Positions 47,401-58,911 of a DNA stretch of 64,000 nucleotides are shown in pieces. Made by a program: the position numbers and the translations under genes. Below the pieces are notes generated by a model that made no database searches, was not told the DNA's origin, and worked only from the letters and a program-made list of their open reading frames with translations. The DNA lies in contig NC_090781.1 in assembly GCF_040054535.1 (NCBI RefSeq), positions 3,602,501 through 3,666,500 on the forward strand, read 5' to 3'. Origin of the DNA: Antennarius striatus. Taxonomy: Eukaryota; Chordata; Actinopteri; Lophiiformes; Antennariidae. Positions within the stretch are counted from its first letter, which is position 1. Each line of letters starts with the position of its first letter.

Positions 47401-50400
47401 CACTAATGAGATGCTTAAGGGTGGGCCGTGCTGTTAGTATAGCAGTGTCTCTGCCGGCGAGAAGAAACATCAAGGAATCAGTGCAGTAAGGCTGTAGTTA
47501 AAGGAAAAGAGGGGAACTTGGGTTGGTTCTTGGTGCTCTTTAACCGGTGTTCATGTTTTCTTTTAGGTTCTAAAATACACTATGTTGGATGGCGTGTTTG
47601 TTGATGTTGAAGCCATTGATAACTCTGGTAAGAACTGAACTTTTAAGTGACCTAAAAATAGCGATGACCATAAACTTGTCTTTACTTTTCAAATTAAGAT
47701 TATTTTATAATCCTGACAGTTAAATAAGCAGGCAACAAGAGAATAAAACCGTAATGTACTTTGTTGGGGTAATAATGCACGTTGGCCAAAATCTCTATTA
47801 GCAGCAACCTGTGATATAAATAGTACCAAAAAGTAGGAAATATTGAGGTGTAAAGATTTAAATTTAACTAGTAGTGCTTGAATTACTGTAAATGGTGACT
47901 TGGCAAAACACAAAAACTAAGGCTTAAAAGAATGAAACATAAAAGGACAACAACACACCTCCAAAATATTTTCAGCACATCCACTGCCTCTACAAGTCTA
48001 ACAAGTCAGAAACAATTTAGGAATGTTGTGCAGTTTAGTGCACAGCCGCAAGCAGGCAGGCAACCAACTAAAGCTCTCAGTAACAATGACTGGCAGATCA
48101 AAAATGACTCTAGCTGAGATACAGGAAGGAATAAGAACAAGGCAGTCAGAGACTGCAACATCCCGCAACACCCCTGAATTTAAAATGTTACCCCTTTGAC
48201 CTCTGAAGTTTTTATTGTCTGTTTCCAGAATTTTACACCCTAAAAGACGCAAAAGTGGTAAATTGACATTGACCTACTGTAGTTTTCTAAAGGTGCAAGT
48301 CATCATCACATTTTTGTGCCTCTGGCTTCCTGAAAACGTTGCTTTTTGTTTTGTGATTATACATCATCAAGTTTCATAGATGTGTACCTAAAAAGGTATA
48401 AAAGTGAAAATGTGACCTTGACCTAGTTTTTCAAGGTCAAGGTCATCTCATTTTCATCCCCTTTGCCGCCTGAGTAATGTCATTTTACTTTCATCTTTCT
48501 ATCTGCAACGGTTGTGAAGATATTTGGTGGACGGACAAATGAACACACGAACACTGACATTTACAATACTGTACATCACCGCTTTGTGGGATGTAAAAAG
48601 TGCATTAAACACAAGATGTGAGATTTTAGCAGGTGAGAGGCTGAAATTAGATGTTAGCTTTTAGGAGAAGTAAATTTAATCAACTTTATTAGAAATTATT
48701 AGTCCACTCTAGTACACAATAGTAGTTAGTGCCCTTGAGCAAGGCAATGTCCCCTTTATAAGTTGCTCATTGGGGCGCACCACAAAGGCGTGTGTGTTGG
48801 GGGCAGTGGGGGGGTGTACAGGCCTGTACCACACACACATACACACACAAGAGGCATGCAAGTGATGGGGAGCTAGAGCGGCAGGCAGGTCCTTTGTGGT
48901 GCACCCCAATGAGCAACTTATAAAGGAGACGTTACCTTGCTCAAGGGCACTTCGGTTGTGCTCAGGATGTGAACTGAGACCTGCCTGACGCAGGTCTTGA
49001 GTTGGGACCCTCTTTTTTCCCCAGTCCAAGACTTAGTGGACTGAGCTACTGTTACCCCAATGGTGGCAGTAGCTCAGATGATGTCAACAAGATGTTACAA
49101 CGAGACAGATAGAAGTTGATTTTTGAGATTTTAGCAGGAGACAAGCATTTTAGATATTAGCAGGGGACTGACAACAGTTACATGTTAGCATTTTGTAGAT
49201 ATTAGCAGGACACAGACTGTTAGATGTTAGATGTTAGCATTAGGATATGTTAGCAGGAGACTTAAATTTGTTAGTAGTTTGGATATGTCAGCAAACAGAC
49301 AGACTCAAGTTGGACATTAGCTGTTAGGAGGTGTTAGCTTTGAAAAAAAACTTGGGTTAGACGTTAACAGTTAGGTGATGTTAAATGTAGGAGACAGACT
49401 AAAGTTCAATTATGGTTCAGGAGATCTTTTTTATTTTTTGCATAGCTCAAATTCACGATTGACAATTTACCTACAGGGTCGCACCTTTGATCCAATATAC
49501 CAGTGGAGCCCAATACATTGACTGTGATTAATTGGTTGTTTGCATAGGTCGTGTGGGTAGATCGAATGGAATTTAAAAAAATAAGTGTAAGCCTATCATC
49601 CATCCTCACAATGGAATTTGCCTTTTGTTTTACGTACAGTGCAGCCACTCTGAGATCTCAGGGTCTTTGCAAATACACGGTTAAAGCACATGCTCCTTCT
49701 CCAGTCAACTAATGACTTTGTTAGCAGAATCTAATTTGTTTCTTCTAAAGAAATTTTTTCATTATGTCATTTTTGAAATGTGTTTGTCTGATTGCCAAGC
49801 TACCGTTGTGATTCTAAAGAAAGGAAATGTGGAGCGACACTTTTGGACCATTCAAAAAAAGCTATGACACTGACTTCCCATCACAAAGTGATCTGTGAAA
49901 GAGAATGGTGAAATCCCAGTTGTCCAGACCCCAATAAATTTTCTCAAAGTTGGCATCAAAAAGAAAGGCTGCCACGAAAGCATCATTCAGGGTGAGTTAT
50001 GCTAAAATTAAGAAGTCATTTCAAGATGGAGAAATGATAAAAGAGGCACTCATTGAAGAGCTGTCTTGTTGCTTCAGGACTTTAAAAACTAATCAGAGAA
50101 AAACAAATCATCCATCCATTCATCCATCCATCCATCCATCCATCTTCAACCGTTTATCCGGGGCCAGGTCACGGGGGCAACATTCTCAGCAGGGATGCCC
50201 ATACTTCCCTCTCCCCAGACACCTCCTCTAGCTCCTCCGGGGGGAGCCCGAGGCGTTCCCAGGCCAGCCAAGAGACATAGTCCCTCCAGGGTGTCCTAGG
50301 TTTCCTTGAGGTCTCCTCACGGTAGGACATGCCCGGAACACCCTCCCCAGAGAGGTGTCCAGGAGGCATCCGGAACAGATGCCCGAGCCACCTTGGCTCC

Positions 50401-53072
50401 GCTCGAGGCGGAGGAGCAGCGGCTCTACTCCGAGCTCCTCCCTTGTGACTGAGCTCCTCACCCTATCTCTGAGGGTGTGCCCAGCCACTCTACGGAGGAA
50501 ACTCATTTCAGCCGCTTGTATCCAGGATCTTGTCCTTTCGGTCATGACCCAAAGCTCATGACTATAGGTGAGAGTAGGAATGTAGATTGACCAGTAAATC
50601 GAGAGCTTTGTCTTGCGACTCAGCTCCTTCTTCATCACAACAGACCTGTACAGCGACAAGTCTTTACAACAGGTCTGTCGTTATAACCTGGAGATTTTGA
50701 CACTACAGGCTGACATTGAGCTGAAGTCTAGGGCTTCCCCCACATTTTTTAGCCCAAATACCATTCTGCTTTACTGATGTTCATTTGAAAGTCTGTTTGA
50801 AGCTGGCTACCAGCAGCTACTGTCCAGACTATGGGATCATGGCTGATTCCATTCAGTTCAAGACATCGGAGTAGGTATTGGCCAAAAATGTACAGAATCG
50901 TATTTTGCCATACGTGTTCCTGCTGTTATGAAACGTACACCAGCATATATTGTAAATATAAGGTATGCTCAGAGTATATATAAATGAATATATGTCTTGC
51001 ATTTTTTGTAGATCGATCATCTTGACTTTGTCATTTTAAAAGTAGTTCTCAAGCCAAAAAATTGTGGGCACTGCTGCCGTAGACCCTCGAACTGGATGAG
51101 GAAAAATTGAATGAAAGCCTAACAGGGAACAACAGTAGAAGAAACCTGGGAAAACCACAGATGAGAGATCTCTCTCATTAGCAGGGGTAATCGTGTAACT
51201 GATGTTACAACCAAAGTCAATGAACTGAGTAGATGAGTATGTTAATGGACTAAATGGTGATCCAGATCAGGATTCCTGACCACTACACCAATGACACACC
51301 TGCACATATCTCAATTATGACTCGTGCTTGGATCCATTAAACCCATAATTTTTGCTGTTTGGTTTCTGGTAATACATTTCATGCATTGATGTGCAAAATC
51401 CCACAAAGCACCATGGAAAAGAGCAGAGTAAGTCAATAATAGGAGAGCAGCATGATTGACGTTTTAACTGTCAATTGTATCTGATATTAACACAATCAAT
51501 TTGAAAAACAACTTCTATGTGACAATATTAATAGTGATGGCAGAACAAGATGTACCAAAAGCCCCTGGAGTGAAGGAGAAATCAATGTTTTTTCCATAGA
51601 TAATGTATTCCTGCACCAGACAGTTCAGGTACAGTCTGTTCAGAGTGTCTGTACTGGTATGTCAACCAAATATTTGTGTGCGTTGTTAGGAATGAGTGTC
51701 CTCCAGTGTGCCTCCCTGGCTCTGAAAGCCACTGTTCGGGAGCTGGAGAACAGCAAATCACCCAGACTCCATACACTCTGCCAAGAGCAGATGATGGAGA
51801 CCCTTGAATATCTGCTGCAGATGGGAAGCTACCTTCATACCATGGTAAGACATACCCTCATAGAGCAGCAAAATGTTGCTCTCTCCTCTTTTCTGTGTAT
51901 AAAATGATCAGTTCAGAAATATGTATAGCGTCAGGTTTTACTAAAGCACATGCGCCACCTTTGAATTAAATACAGTTGAATGAATTTTGACCATGTTATG
52001 GGACAGCTCCTCACTTTTTACAGAAGCGGGTAAAGCGAACTAGCCACTGAATCACAAGTTGCTGCATGTTCAGAGCAGCATACCTGCTGACTGCTGACAG
52101 TTGTAGTCAACAGACATTCAAAACTCCCTGAAAATTGTTTTGTAGCCTTGTTTGTTGTTCAACTTTGGCAGGGCATTCTATCCTTCAAAGCAAGAACAAA
52201 TAATGAGTCATTGTCAGTTGTGAATTGGGTAAACAATGTGAGCCTAAAGTCTATTTACAGACACGTCTTAATCTTTGTGGTTCCACAGAGAGTATCACTG
52301 TAGCTTAGTATGAAGTACGCTGGTATGAGCTTTAGCAGTCAGACAAAACAGTTTGTGCCAAAAGTATTAAAGTTCTAGCCAGGATGTTGACTTTACTGAC
52401 TGGATGAACCACAGAGCTGTGTCACCAAACCAGACTGGATGTTCTTACTATCATTATGGAGCTACAGGCGTGTCTCTCCTCCAGTGGCCGTCCAGACCTA
52501 AGAGTCAAAAGTCTTAAAAGACGTTAACTTTAACGGCCTGAAGTTTAGCCTCACAAGCTCAACCAACCAAGTACAATATGGTGGTTGGGGGGGGGGGGGT
52601 CAGTTATAGCCTCACTACATAGGGAGCACTCTAACCGCTGTGCTATACACCCCAAAGGAAAGCTTTACTGAAATTGGAGACATGATGAAAGGCCAGAGTC
52701 AAACACAGTCTGCAGACCTGTTCTCTTTAGCCCTTTGTCAGACAGCAAACGACGCTCAGTTTGCTTCAGTTCAGTTAAAAGGAACCCCAGTGACCCTGTT
52801 CTTCCCCCATTTGTGCAACAGATCCACCATGAACTTTTGGACAAATGATTGATCAACTAAATTTGTTCATTGGTTTAAAAAGACCGTATCTAACTGGTCT
52901 ACAGGGCAACACACAAACCTGTACTGTCCAGAAATTTCTGATGTTATGACGAATTGAATGTTTTTAATGCTATATTTAGGCAATAGGGTAACACTTTGAA
53001 CCTTTGATACAATCTGACTTTTTTTCCCCTCCCTCCCAGGGAAACCAGTCTGCACAATCTATGATATATTGA
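41317..53072 (+). CDS. nfkbiz-like: IkappaB-zeta (NFKBIZ)-like gene: OCA motif plus ankyrin repeats
   Basis: Exons 41317-41422, 42681-42802, 43345-43369, 43586-43632, 43728-43881, 43966-44260, 45078-45183, 47053-47199, 47567-47627 and 51690-51844 all join in phase (406 codons). A terminal exon at 53040-53072 would end the protein at 416 residues. Residues about 47-62 are [17 protein letters not shown], an OCA motif. A basic segment follows ([12 protein letters not shown], about 87-98). The block [17 protein letters not shown] aligns with human NFKBIZ LFQWQVEQEESKLANIS just before its ankyrins. Four ankyrin-like units follow (about 248-406), e.g. [20 protein letters not shown]. Mammalian IkappaB-zeta is a nuclear coactivator binding NF-kappaB p50. 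This one is much shorter (human about 718) and seems to lack the last repeats. NFKBID is the alternative relative, but it has no OCA motif. Confidence 0.82.
42681..42802 (+). CDS. nfkbiz-like: nfkbiz-like exon 2, OCA motif exon
   Basis: The acceptor is gttgtctgttctctag. It encodes [20 protein letters not shown] and ends in ...GDFQ at a weaker CAG|gttttt donor. Its 122 nt are 2 plus 40 codons. Q of the usual Y-Q-G-V-R-V is L here; other key positions (G-V-R-V-K and V-K-D-L-L) are kept. Confidence 0.85.
43345..43881 (+). CDS. nfkbiz-like: nfkbiz-like exons 3-5 (basic and acidic/Ser-rich linker)
   Basis: Exon 3 (43345-43369, KSFDKTVK), exon 4 (43586-43632, [16 protein letters not shown]) and exon 5 (43728-43881). 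Exon 5 has an acidic helix-like part, [20 protein letters not shown], then a Ser/Thr/Pro-rich tail. Phases are 1, 0, 1. The basic run is a likely nuclear signal, at the same relative place as the KRK segment after the OCA motif in human NFKBIZ. Confidence 0.75.
43966..44260 (+). CDS. nfkbiz-like: nfkbiz-like exon 6 (pre-ankyrin)
   Basis: The acceptor is ttcttctcgctaag and the donor AC|gtaagt (phase 2). It carries [17 protein letters not shown] and ends [10 protein letters not shown], the conserved entry into the first ankyrin repeat (human FLSKDADGDT). Confidence 0.85.
45078..47627 (+). CDS. nfkbiz-like: nfkbiz-like exons 7-9 (ankyrin repeats 1-3)
   Basis: Exon 7 (45078-45183) gives [20 protein letters not shown] and LDLRDCDGM. 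Exon 8 (47053-47199) gives [20 protein letters not shown] and a [20 protein letters not shown] stretch. Exon 9 (47567-47627) gives [20 protein letters not shown]. They match, in order, the first three IkappaB-zeta/NS repeats. A Rex-type LINE piece lies in the intron between exons 7 and 8. Confidence 0.85.
45660..46085 (-). mobile_element. Rex-type LINE fragment in an nfkbiz-like intron
   Basis: The minus strand gives [20 protein letters not shown] and [15 protein letters not shown], the F-A-D-D-V-V-L-L-A catalytic box and S-K-S-E-x-M block of fish Rex-type reverse transcriptases. The element ends in a (GATG)n tail (plus strand CATC at 45677-45724), with an internal deletion between. Confidence 0.75.
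48670..49062 (-). mobile_element. tRNA-derived SINE, near complete
   Basis: The minus strand begins 'ggggtaacagtagctcagtccac' (A-box-like), then 'gggtcccaactcaagacc' (decayed B box). The body contains 'cccttgagcaaggtaacg', 'agttgctcattggggtgcaccacaaagg' and a CA run, and it ends in the 'ccactaataatttctaataaag' tail region. Best preserved copy of the family seen at 6492 and 37240. Confidence 0.65.
49100..49400. repeat. Degenerate 'ttagatgttagcattagg...ttagcaggagac' minisatellite
   Basis: Eight or so diverged units of roughly 35-45 bp built from 'gatattagcaggagacagac' and 'ttagatgttagca'. Similar units start at about 48625. Located in the intron between exons 9 and 10 of the nfkbiz-like gene. 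Confidence 0.65.
49800..50095 (+). mobile_element. hAT-type transposase relic
   Basis: Frames read [20 protein letters not shown] and [20 protein letters not shown] followed by [15 protein letters not shown]. This matches the order N-x-x-R-H-F, then A-x-x-A-S-F-x-V-x-x-x-I-x-K-x-x-K-x-F-x-D-G-E-x-x-K-E in hAT/Charlie-like transposases. Internal stops; 5' and 3' parts missing. Confidence 0.65.
50105..50690 (-). mobile_element. Rex-type LINE 3' end with (GATG)n tail
   Basis: The minus strand gives [56 protein letters not shown] and, after a frameshift, [20 protein letters not shown]. It then ends in a (GATG)n tail (plus strand CATC at 50110-50141). This is the C-terminal region of a fish Rex1/Rex3-type LINE. 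It is the best preserved of three copies here (others at 19990 and 45660). Confidence 0.8.
51690..51844 (+). CDS. nfkbiz-like: nfkbiz-like exon 10 (ankyrin repeat 4)
   Basis: The acceptor is tgcgttgttag and the donor ATG|gtaaga, phase 0. [20 protein letters not shown] aligns with human PLHCAVIAHNAVVHELQRN, and [15 protein letters not shown] aligns with TIKCLIQMGAAVEAK, including the characteristic insert between them. The usual next exon (K-S-x-R-T-A-L-H-L-A) was not found downstream. Confidence 0.85.
51845..53039. other. Sequence downstream of the last clear ankyrin exon
   Basis: No exon with a typical ankyrin T-x-L-H-x-A block was found. The frame 52640-52852 contains [20 protein letters not shown], distantly reminiscent of the repeat-5 pattern L-H-L-A-x-x-x-A-N-x-x-L-V-x-L-L-L, but splice signals around it are poor. 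Confidence 0.4.
53040..53072 (+). CDS. nfkbiz-like: Possible terminal exon of the nfkbiz-like gene
   Basis: A very good acceptor (gactttttttcccctccctcccag) is followed in phase 0 by [10 protein letters not shown] and TGA. If used, the protein ends after four ankyrin repeats. In another frame the same bases read ETSLHNL, faintly like an ankyrin T-x-L-H motif, so this could be the wreck of a former ankyrin exon. Confidence 0.3.
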   Translation, partial: GNQSAQSMIY

Positions 53073-54049
53073 GCACCTGGAAAGGCAGCTTTTCGAAGAC
53101 CCAACGGTAATGTTCTGAGTTGGTCCAGGCTTGAGTGTGTGAGAGAGAGATAAAGGTACCAGATTAATTTTGGTTTTTCTCCATGTCAAGCCTGGTAAGT
53201 AAAACATCTGAAGTTTTGTGTGAGGTCAAAATATCTGACTTGCAATCAGGTATTTCATCGTAACCTGCACAAAAACATTAGATGTTGATCACCTGGTTTC
53301 TGTGAAACTTCCATTGTTTGTTACATGTAAGTAGCAGTGTGTATGTGGAGATCCACATATAAAAATCCTATCAGCTTTTTAAGCCAACGTTAGAGGTTCA
53401 GTGACATTTTTAAATGCCTGAACCTCAAATACCCCTAAGAACAAGTCGATGAATATGTTTTATCTCATGACGACAGAATCGTTTTCTGTTATGAGCTATA
53501 TGATTTACATGCCAGATCTTTCAAAGCTCATTTGTGCTTGAGGACATTAAGAGTTTTATTTAGAATTGTATGGTAACCGGGGTCATTTAAGGGTTTTCGT
53601 TAATTGTTGTAGCTAAATATTTTGTAAATGCAGTTTTATATTTTTGTGTTATGTGGAATTTCTCAGCCAGCATAGCTCAAAGGAAGCAGGGTAAGGCTAG
53701 CGAACTCAGGCATGCCTTCCAACATCATAAAATTCAAAGGTGTTAAAGCTATCGTCTGTATTAAACGTGTAAGAATTGTGCACAAGTCGTGGTAGAGATT
53801 GGCGATAACACAATCTCTCCTCGACATTCAGGGCAATGTCTGCTCTTTTTCTGTTCTGCTGACTAACGTACTGCTATTAGCATGCTGGCTAACGCCTAAT
53901 GAGAGAAAATTCTCTGATGTGTCCATCAATCAATAAATAATTTTATTTTTTAGAATAGCCCAAATTCAGAAATGACAGTTTGTCTCTGAGGGCTTGAGAA
54001 TCTGTACAGAGTAGAGCCCTCTGCCTTTAGACCCTCAGACCAGGTGAGG

Positions 54050-54051
54050 AA

Positions 54052-54113
<62 letters not shown>

Positions 54114-54640
54114 CTTTTATTTATATAGCGCTTAATCACATCTGAAGACATTTCAAAGCACTCTACAGATAGAAAGCCAACAATGCCCTCCCGAGCAAGC
54201 ATAAGCGACAGTGGCGGGAAAAAACTCCCTTATTGAGGAAGAAACTCCGGGCAGGACCCAGGCTCCGGAGGGCGGTCATCCGCGTTTCATTGACGCCTTG
54301 AAAATGTTGATGGTAAAAACAAAACAAAACGAAACAGGCAAACAAAGACAACAATCATGACAATCAATCACAAGTCTACGGTGTTTGAACTGACTCCAGG
54401 GGAGAAAGCAGAGAAAACTCTGGTATGAAGCTTTCAATATGGAAGCTGATTCATGGTCAAGTTAAAGAGCAGGAGAGGAAGAAGGAGGTAGAGGTGTAGG
54501 TAGGGCTCAGCCAGTCATGAGAAGCTCCCCAGCAATCTATTCTATGTCATCATAACTATCGGCCAGTCTGTGCTAGCAGGTTTTATCAAGAAGGAAGGTT
54601 TGAAGCCACTCTTAAACACTGAGATCTACTGCTTGTTAGT
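54050..54640 (+). repeat. Interspersed fish repeat with (CAAT)n start
   Basis: (TCAA)n at 54053-54111 is followed by 'cttttatttatatagcgcttaatcac', 'gggaaaaaactccctta', 'gaagaaactccgggcaggacccaggctc' and 'gggcggtcatccgcg'. This is a widespread fish repeat type with a 'tttatatagcgc' signature. Non-coding. Confidence 0.6.
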
Positions 54641-55286
54641 ATACTGGCTAACAGCACATAGAGATAATTCTATGGTGCACAAATTTGAACATTTTCTGTG
54701 CAATTTATGGTAATATTGGGGTAAAATATATTACAATACATATCACAATTTGCCTGAAAATGTTGCAGTATATCTTATAACTTAAAGACTGTGATGTACA
54801 ACCCTGCTTAGCAAACAAGATAACATTTAATTCCAGACATTTCTCTCATATAGCTTGTGTTAGCATGCAGGCAAACAAAAGAGTTAAGAGTCTTTGGAGC
54901 AGAATACGTGCCTTTACCCTGCATCGACGAGGCTATGCGAGGCTAACCGCGTCCAGCCTCCTGTTTCATACTGACCTTCAGCCTTGTGGATGATAAAATC
55001 CACAATTTCTTTTCAATTTGGTGTTCAGAAGCATCATTCTTGAATCATTGCACTATTTTCTAGATCATTTTTTCACATCATGTTTTACAGCAATGGTTTC
55101 CATAGTAACTGAGCTTCAACTATGTCCATATGCTCAATGGAATTAAATCAATTGACCATAAAACAGACTAACCACAAGAGTTTATTTGATGAGTTTTATG
55201 AAACAGGTTCCTGGACTGTGCCACTACTAAATGCAGATATTGATGTAAGTATTATGTATTATGTGGACTCTTCTGTGTTGTACAGA

Positions 55287-55953
55287 TAAACCTCGGTTTA
55301 CGTCATTTTCAGTTACATGGTTCTGGATTAAACGTCAGATTTTTTTTTTAAAAACAACTGAAAAATAAAAACCAAGTTTATTGTATTCCACTGTTCGCCA
55401 CAGATATTGGAATCAAAACAACACGAGTAAAGTGTTCATGTTACTGTACAATAAATAAGAATAAAAGCATATGTAATATATTATTATGATTAGTTGTAGT
55501 AGCAGACTATTTGACCGGAAACGCTGAAGAAGCAGCTGAAGATGAGATGGTGACGTACAAGACTTTACCGTCTGTCCCCCCCCAAATAATCAAATCGTAA
55601 AATCATTAGAAAACCGTTAAAAGCACATCATATGCTATTGTACAATATTTAAGAATAAAAACATGTAATGTATTAGTAGCCTGTAGCAACCCTGTTCCCC
55701 ACAGTGCTGAAGAAGTCGCTGATGATGTAGGAGACGGCAACAATTTTTCTGTACTATGTTAAAATATAAATTTAATTGATTTTAAGCTTAAAATAGATTT
55801 TATTAACCAAATATTTTCGAAAATGTATTCATAAATAAAGTACAGTACACAACTGGGAATGGTTGAGCCTGGAGACAAGTTAATTCAACTTATGTTGTTT
55901 TTCAGCTTACATTGTATCTCCTGGAACCCATTAATGATGTAAGCTGAGGTTTA
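55287..55953. mobile_element. Non-autonomous pogo/Tigger-like element
   Basis: The ends are inverted repeats: TAAACCTCGGTTTACGTCAT on the left and, inverted, TAAACCTCAGCTTACATCAT on the right, with TA at both borders. Internal AT-rich sequence repeats itself partly (tgctattgtacaatatttaagaataaaa-like). No transposase frame. Confidence 0.7.
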
Positions 55954-56420
55954 CCATGTATTTGTATATTGTCCTTTTCGCCATATATAAAGTGTTTGTA
56001 GGAACTGTGGCTTTAGATGGTTAGAGCTAGGCGTTTGTTTTTCAGGAAGAAACACGGAATACGTTTCTGGGTTTGCTTGAGTGATGGTGTCGCATAGTTA
56101 TAAAAAGATTAGATGAAGAGTTTTGTTTGTAGTTTTATTTTTTTTACAATACATTCACACACAGACAATGGGGTGGTTTGCATCGGTGACAGATAGTCAA
56201 GTTGGACGGCTATTAACAACACATATTGTAACCTACAGCACTTCACTGGGCTTGTTCTTATATATATTGATAATCAATAACACATAGTGTTCCCCTATAT
56301 TAATTCAACTGATGATAGATAATTTTCATTGTCATGAAAAGTAATAGCAACAGCTTAATTCTGGACTACTTCAGTCATCACAGAGCATCAGTTCCTCTGG
56401 ACCCTCGTCATCCTTTACAA

Positions 56421-56923
56421 CACACATGTCAAACTCAAGGCCCCGGGGCCAAATGTGGCCCACCACATCATTTTATTTGGCCCGCGAGAGCATTAATGTG
56501 TCAGAGTGTCTAAAAATAAATAGGTCAAAAGTGTCCTCTGACCAAAAACTACATTTCCCACAATGCAGTAATTAAACCCATTTTTACTTTGACAAAAACA
56601 TTTTGAATTGTGTTTGATGTTATTTTTCTTTATTCTCTTGGATAATTTGATCCTTGATTGATGTATTTCTGTGGGTTTAATAACCTGACAAATTAAAAGG
56701 ATTTATTTTACAACAGAGCAAGATGGAAACATATTTTTTTTCTGTGTAACTGCAATGTTTGTAACTTGAATAAGTAATAAATTCAGAGTTACTTAACATG
56801 AAGGAGTAGTTACATTTATTTTACACTAAACTGAGTTACATTTAGTTACAGTTATTAGTTACATCTGGCCCTTTGAGGATTATGCTGATCTGGCCCTCAG
56901 TGAAAATGACTTTGACAACCATG
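56421..56923. mobile_element. hAT-type MITE with 8-bp target duplication
   Basis: The left end CACACATGTCAAACTCAAGG and the right end, inverted, CATGGTTGTCAAAGTCATTT are imperfect inverted repeats around TGTCAAA-TCA, the hAT pattern CAGGGGTGTCAAACTCA. The flanks ctttacaa (56413-56420) and ctttagaa (56924-56931) form an 8-bp duplication with one mismatch. No coding capacity. Confidence 0.8.
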
Positions 56924-57554
56924 CTTTAGAAAATATCTAGATAAATGTAGCATTAGCGTAGCATAGCTCCTTTAAGGAGTAAAGGTAACGGTGACTGCCA
57001 GCAGAGAAAAGGCTTTAAAAGGAACTTTAATCCGAGATATGATAATCATACACCCCCCACAGAGGGAGCATTCCTTGCTGCCTGTCTACCCTAGCAGCGT
57101 GTGTTTTTGAACAGTTGAGGGTCAATATTATTCATGCTTCTGTATCAATAAGTACATTTTCACCTTGATGTGATAAATCAATAAACGTGTTTGGTAAACA
57201 TGATGTTGGCTTCATGGTGACTTCGTGGGGTGTGTCTGGGCCTGCTGGGGCATTGTGGGTACAGGTGCCAATGTTTGAAGCTAAACAGACCCTGAACACA
57301 TCCTGTCAACCCCACTAACTACTCTCGGTTGCACAACAGAAACTAGAACACATTTCACAGCTCTGATTCATATCATTAAATCAAGTGGAGAGCTGCATAT
57401 GTTCCTGCACGCTCACAGGTGGGGCAGAAGAAAAGTCTGTTTACCTGTGAGGTAAATAGTTCTATGGCTCATCAGACTGGTTCTTAAATTATTTTTCTTT
57501 TGTTTGTTGTATCCAGAAAACAGTTAAAATGACAGGGTTGCTTCTTTCAGTCGT

Positions 57555-57725
57555 ATCTCTGCTATTTCAGTCAAGTCAAAGTCAGCTTTATTGCCAAATG
57601 TACCCTTTATGCACCACATACAGCACAGATGTTGTCAACAGGCAGTACAACAGGCAGTACAACACAGGCAGTACAACAGGCAGTAATACACAGGCAGTAC
57701 AACAGACAGTACAATACAGGCCTGT
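57555..57725. repeat. SINE/LINE end with 'caggcagtacaa' tandem
   Basis: 'agtcaagtcaaagtcagctttattgccaaatgtac' is a common fish repeat end. It runs into about six 10-17-bp units of 'aggcagtacaaca'. The frame 57529-57867 across it is not a gene. Confidence 0.6.
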
Positions 57726-58539
57726 TCCTCTGAATGGTATTTATGTCATATTGTTTGTCTTTCTTTTGATTTTTTTAGGTTTTTTGTGTAGTTTTAACTT
57801 TTTTCTACGGGGTGAAGTCAGCATACATTTGAGTCTGAGACTCAACAGTGTCGTTTTGAACATTTAGGATCCATCGATCTTCTGTTTTATGAAGGTCGTT
57901 CACAGCTGATCTTCATGACTACAGGTTTTCAACGCATCTGACGGATTCATCTTTTCAGGGTTTTTGGTCAAATGAACTCTTCACACGTGGCTCCAGGGTA
58001 AACTCTGAATGTGTTCACTAAATAAAAACACGTTCCCGTAACCAACATTTGGGACTGCTTCCAGTTAGCTTACACCAGTCCCTACTTTCACTGACTTCTC
58101 ATTATTTCTTTACCGACAGAGAAATCCTGAACCACGTCTAGAACCCAGAGGCTTGTTTTACTTGATTTGCATCTTCACACATTAACCTCCCCCTCCCCAT
58201 GTGACCACACAATGTCTGCAACCCCCTTGCCTCCTTCTACACCTCCACCACTGGCTCCATCCAGCGGCTCATTATGATTTTACAAGCGGCTTGCTTCTTA
58301 CACAGCCTGCAACAGAGCTGCAGGCCATTCTGCTCATCCTCTGCTACCCTCCTGGCATTTCTGTCTCCCCGCCCCCATATCATCAGGACCTACAGACTCC
58401 CCCCTTCATTTTACCTCCTGTTACTTTACGCTGCACTTAGGCTGCACATCTCTGTGTAAATGTAGCCCCTCACAGGGGTATCAGTACTTAGAGAGTATTT
58501 AATTCATAGATGTTGGCCACTGGTGATGGTATTCCACAG

Positions 58540-58895
<356 letters not shown>

Positions 58896-58911
58896 CAAAA
58901 CCCTTCAATTA

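Noticed and set aside
58201-58459. Pro/Leu/Ser-rich frames of 60-80 codons
   Set aside because: C-rich low-complexity sequence without a motif or splice context.
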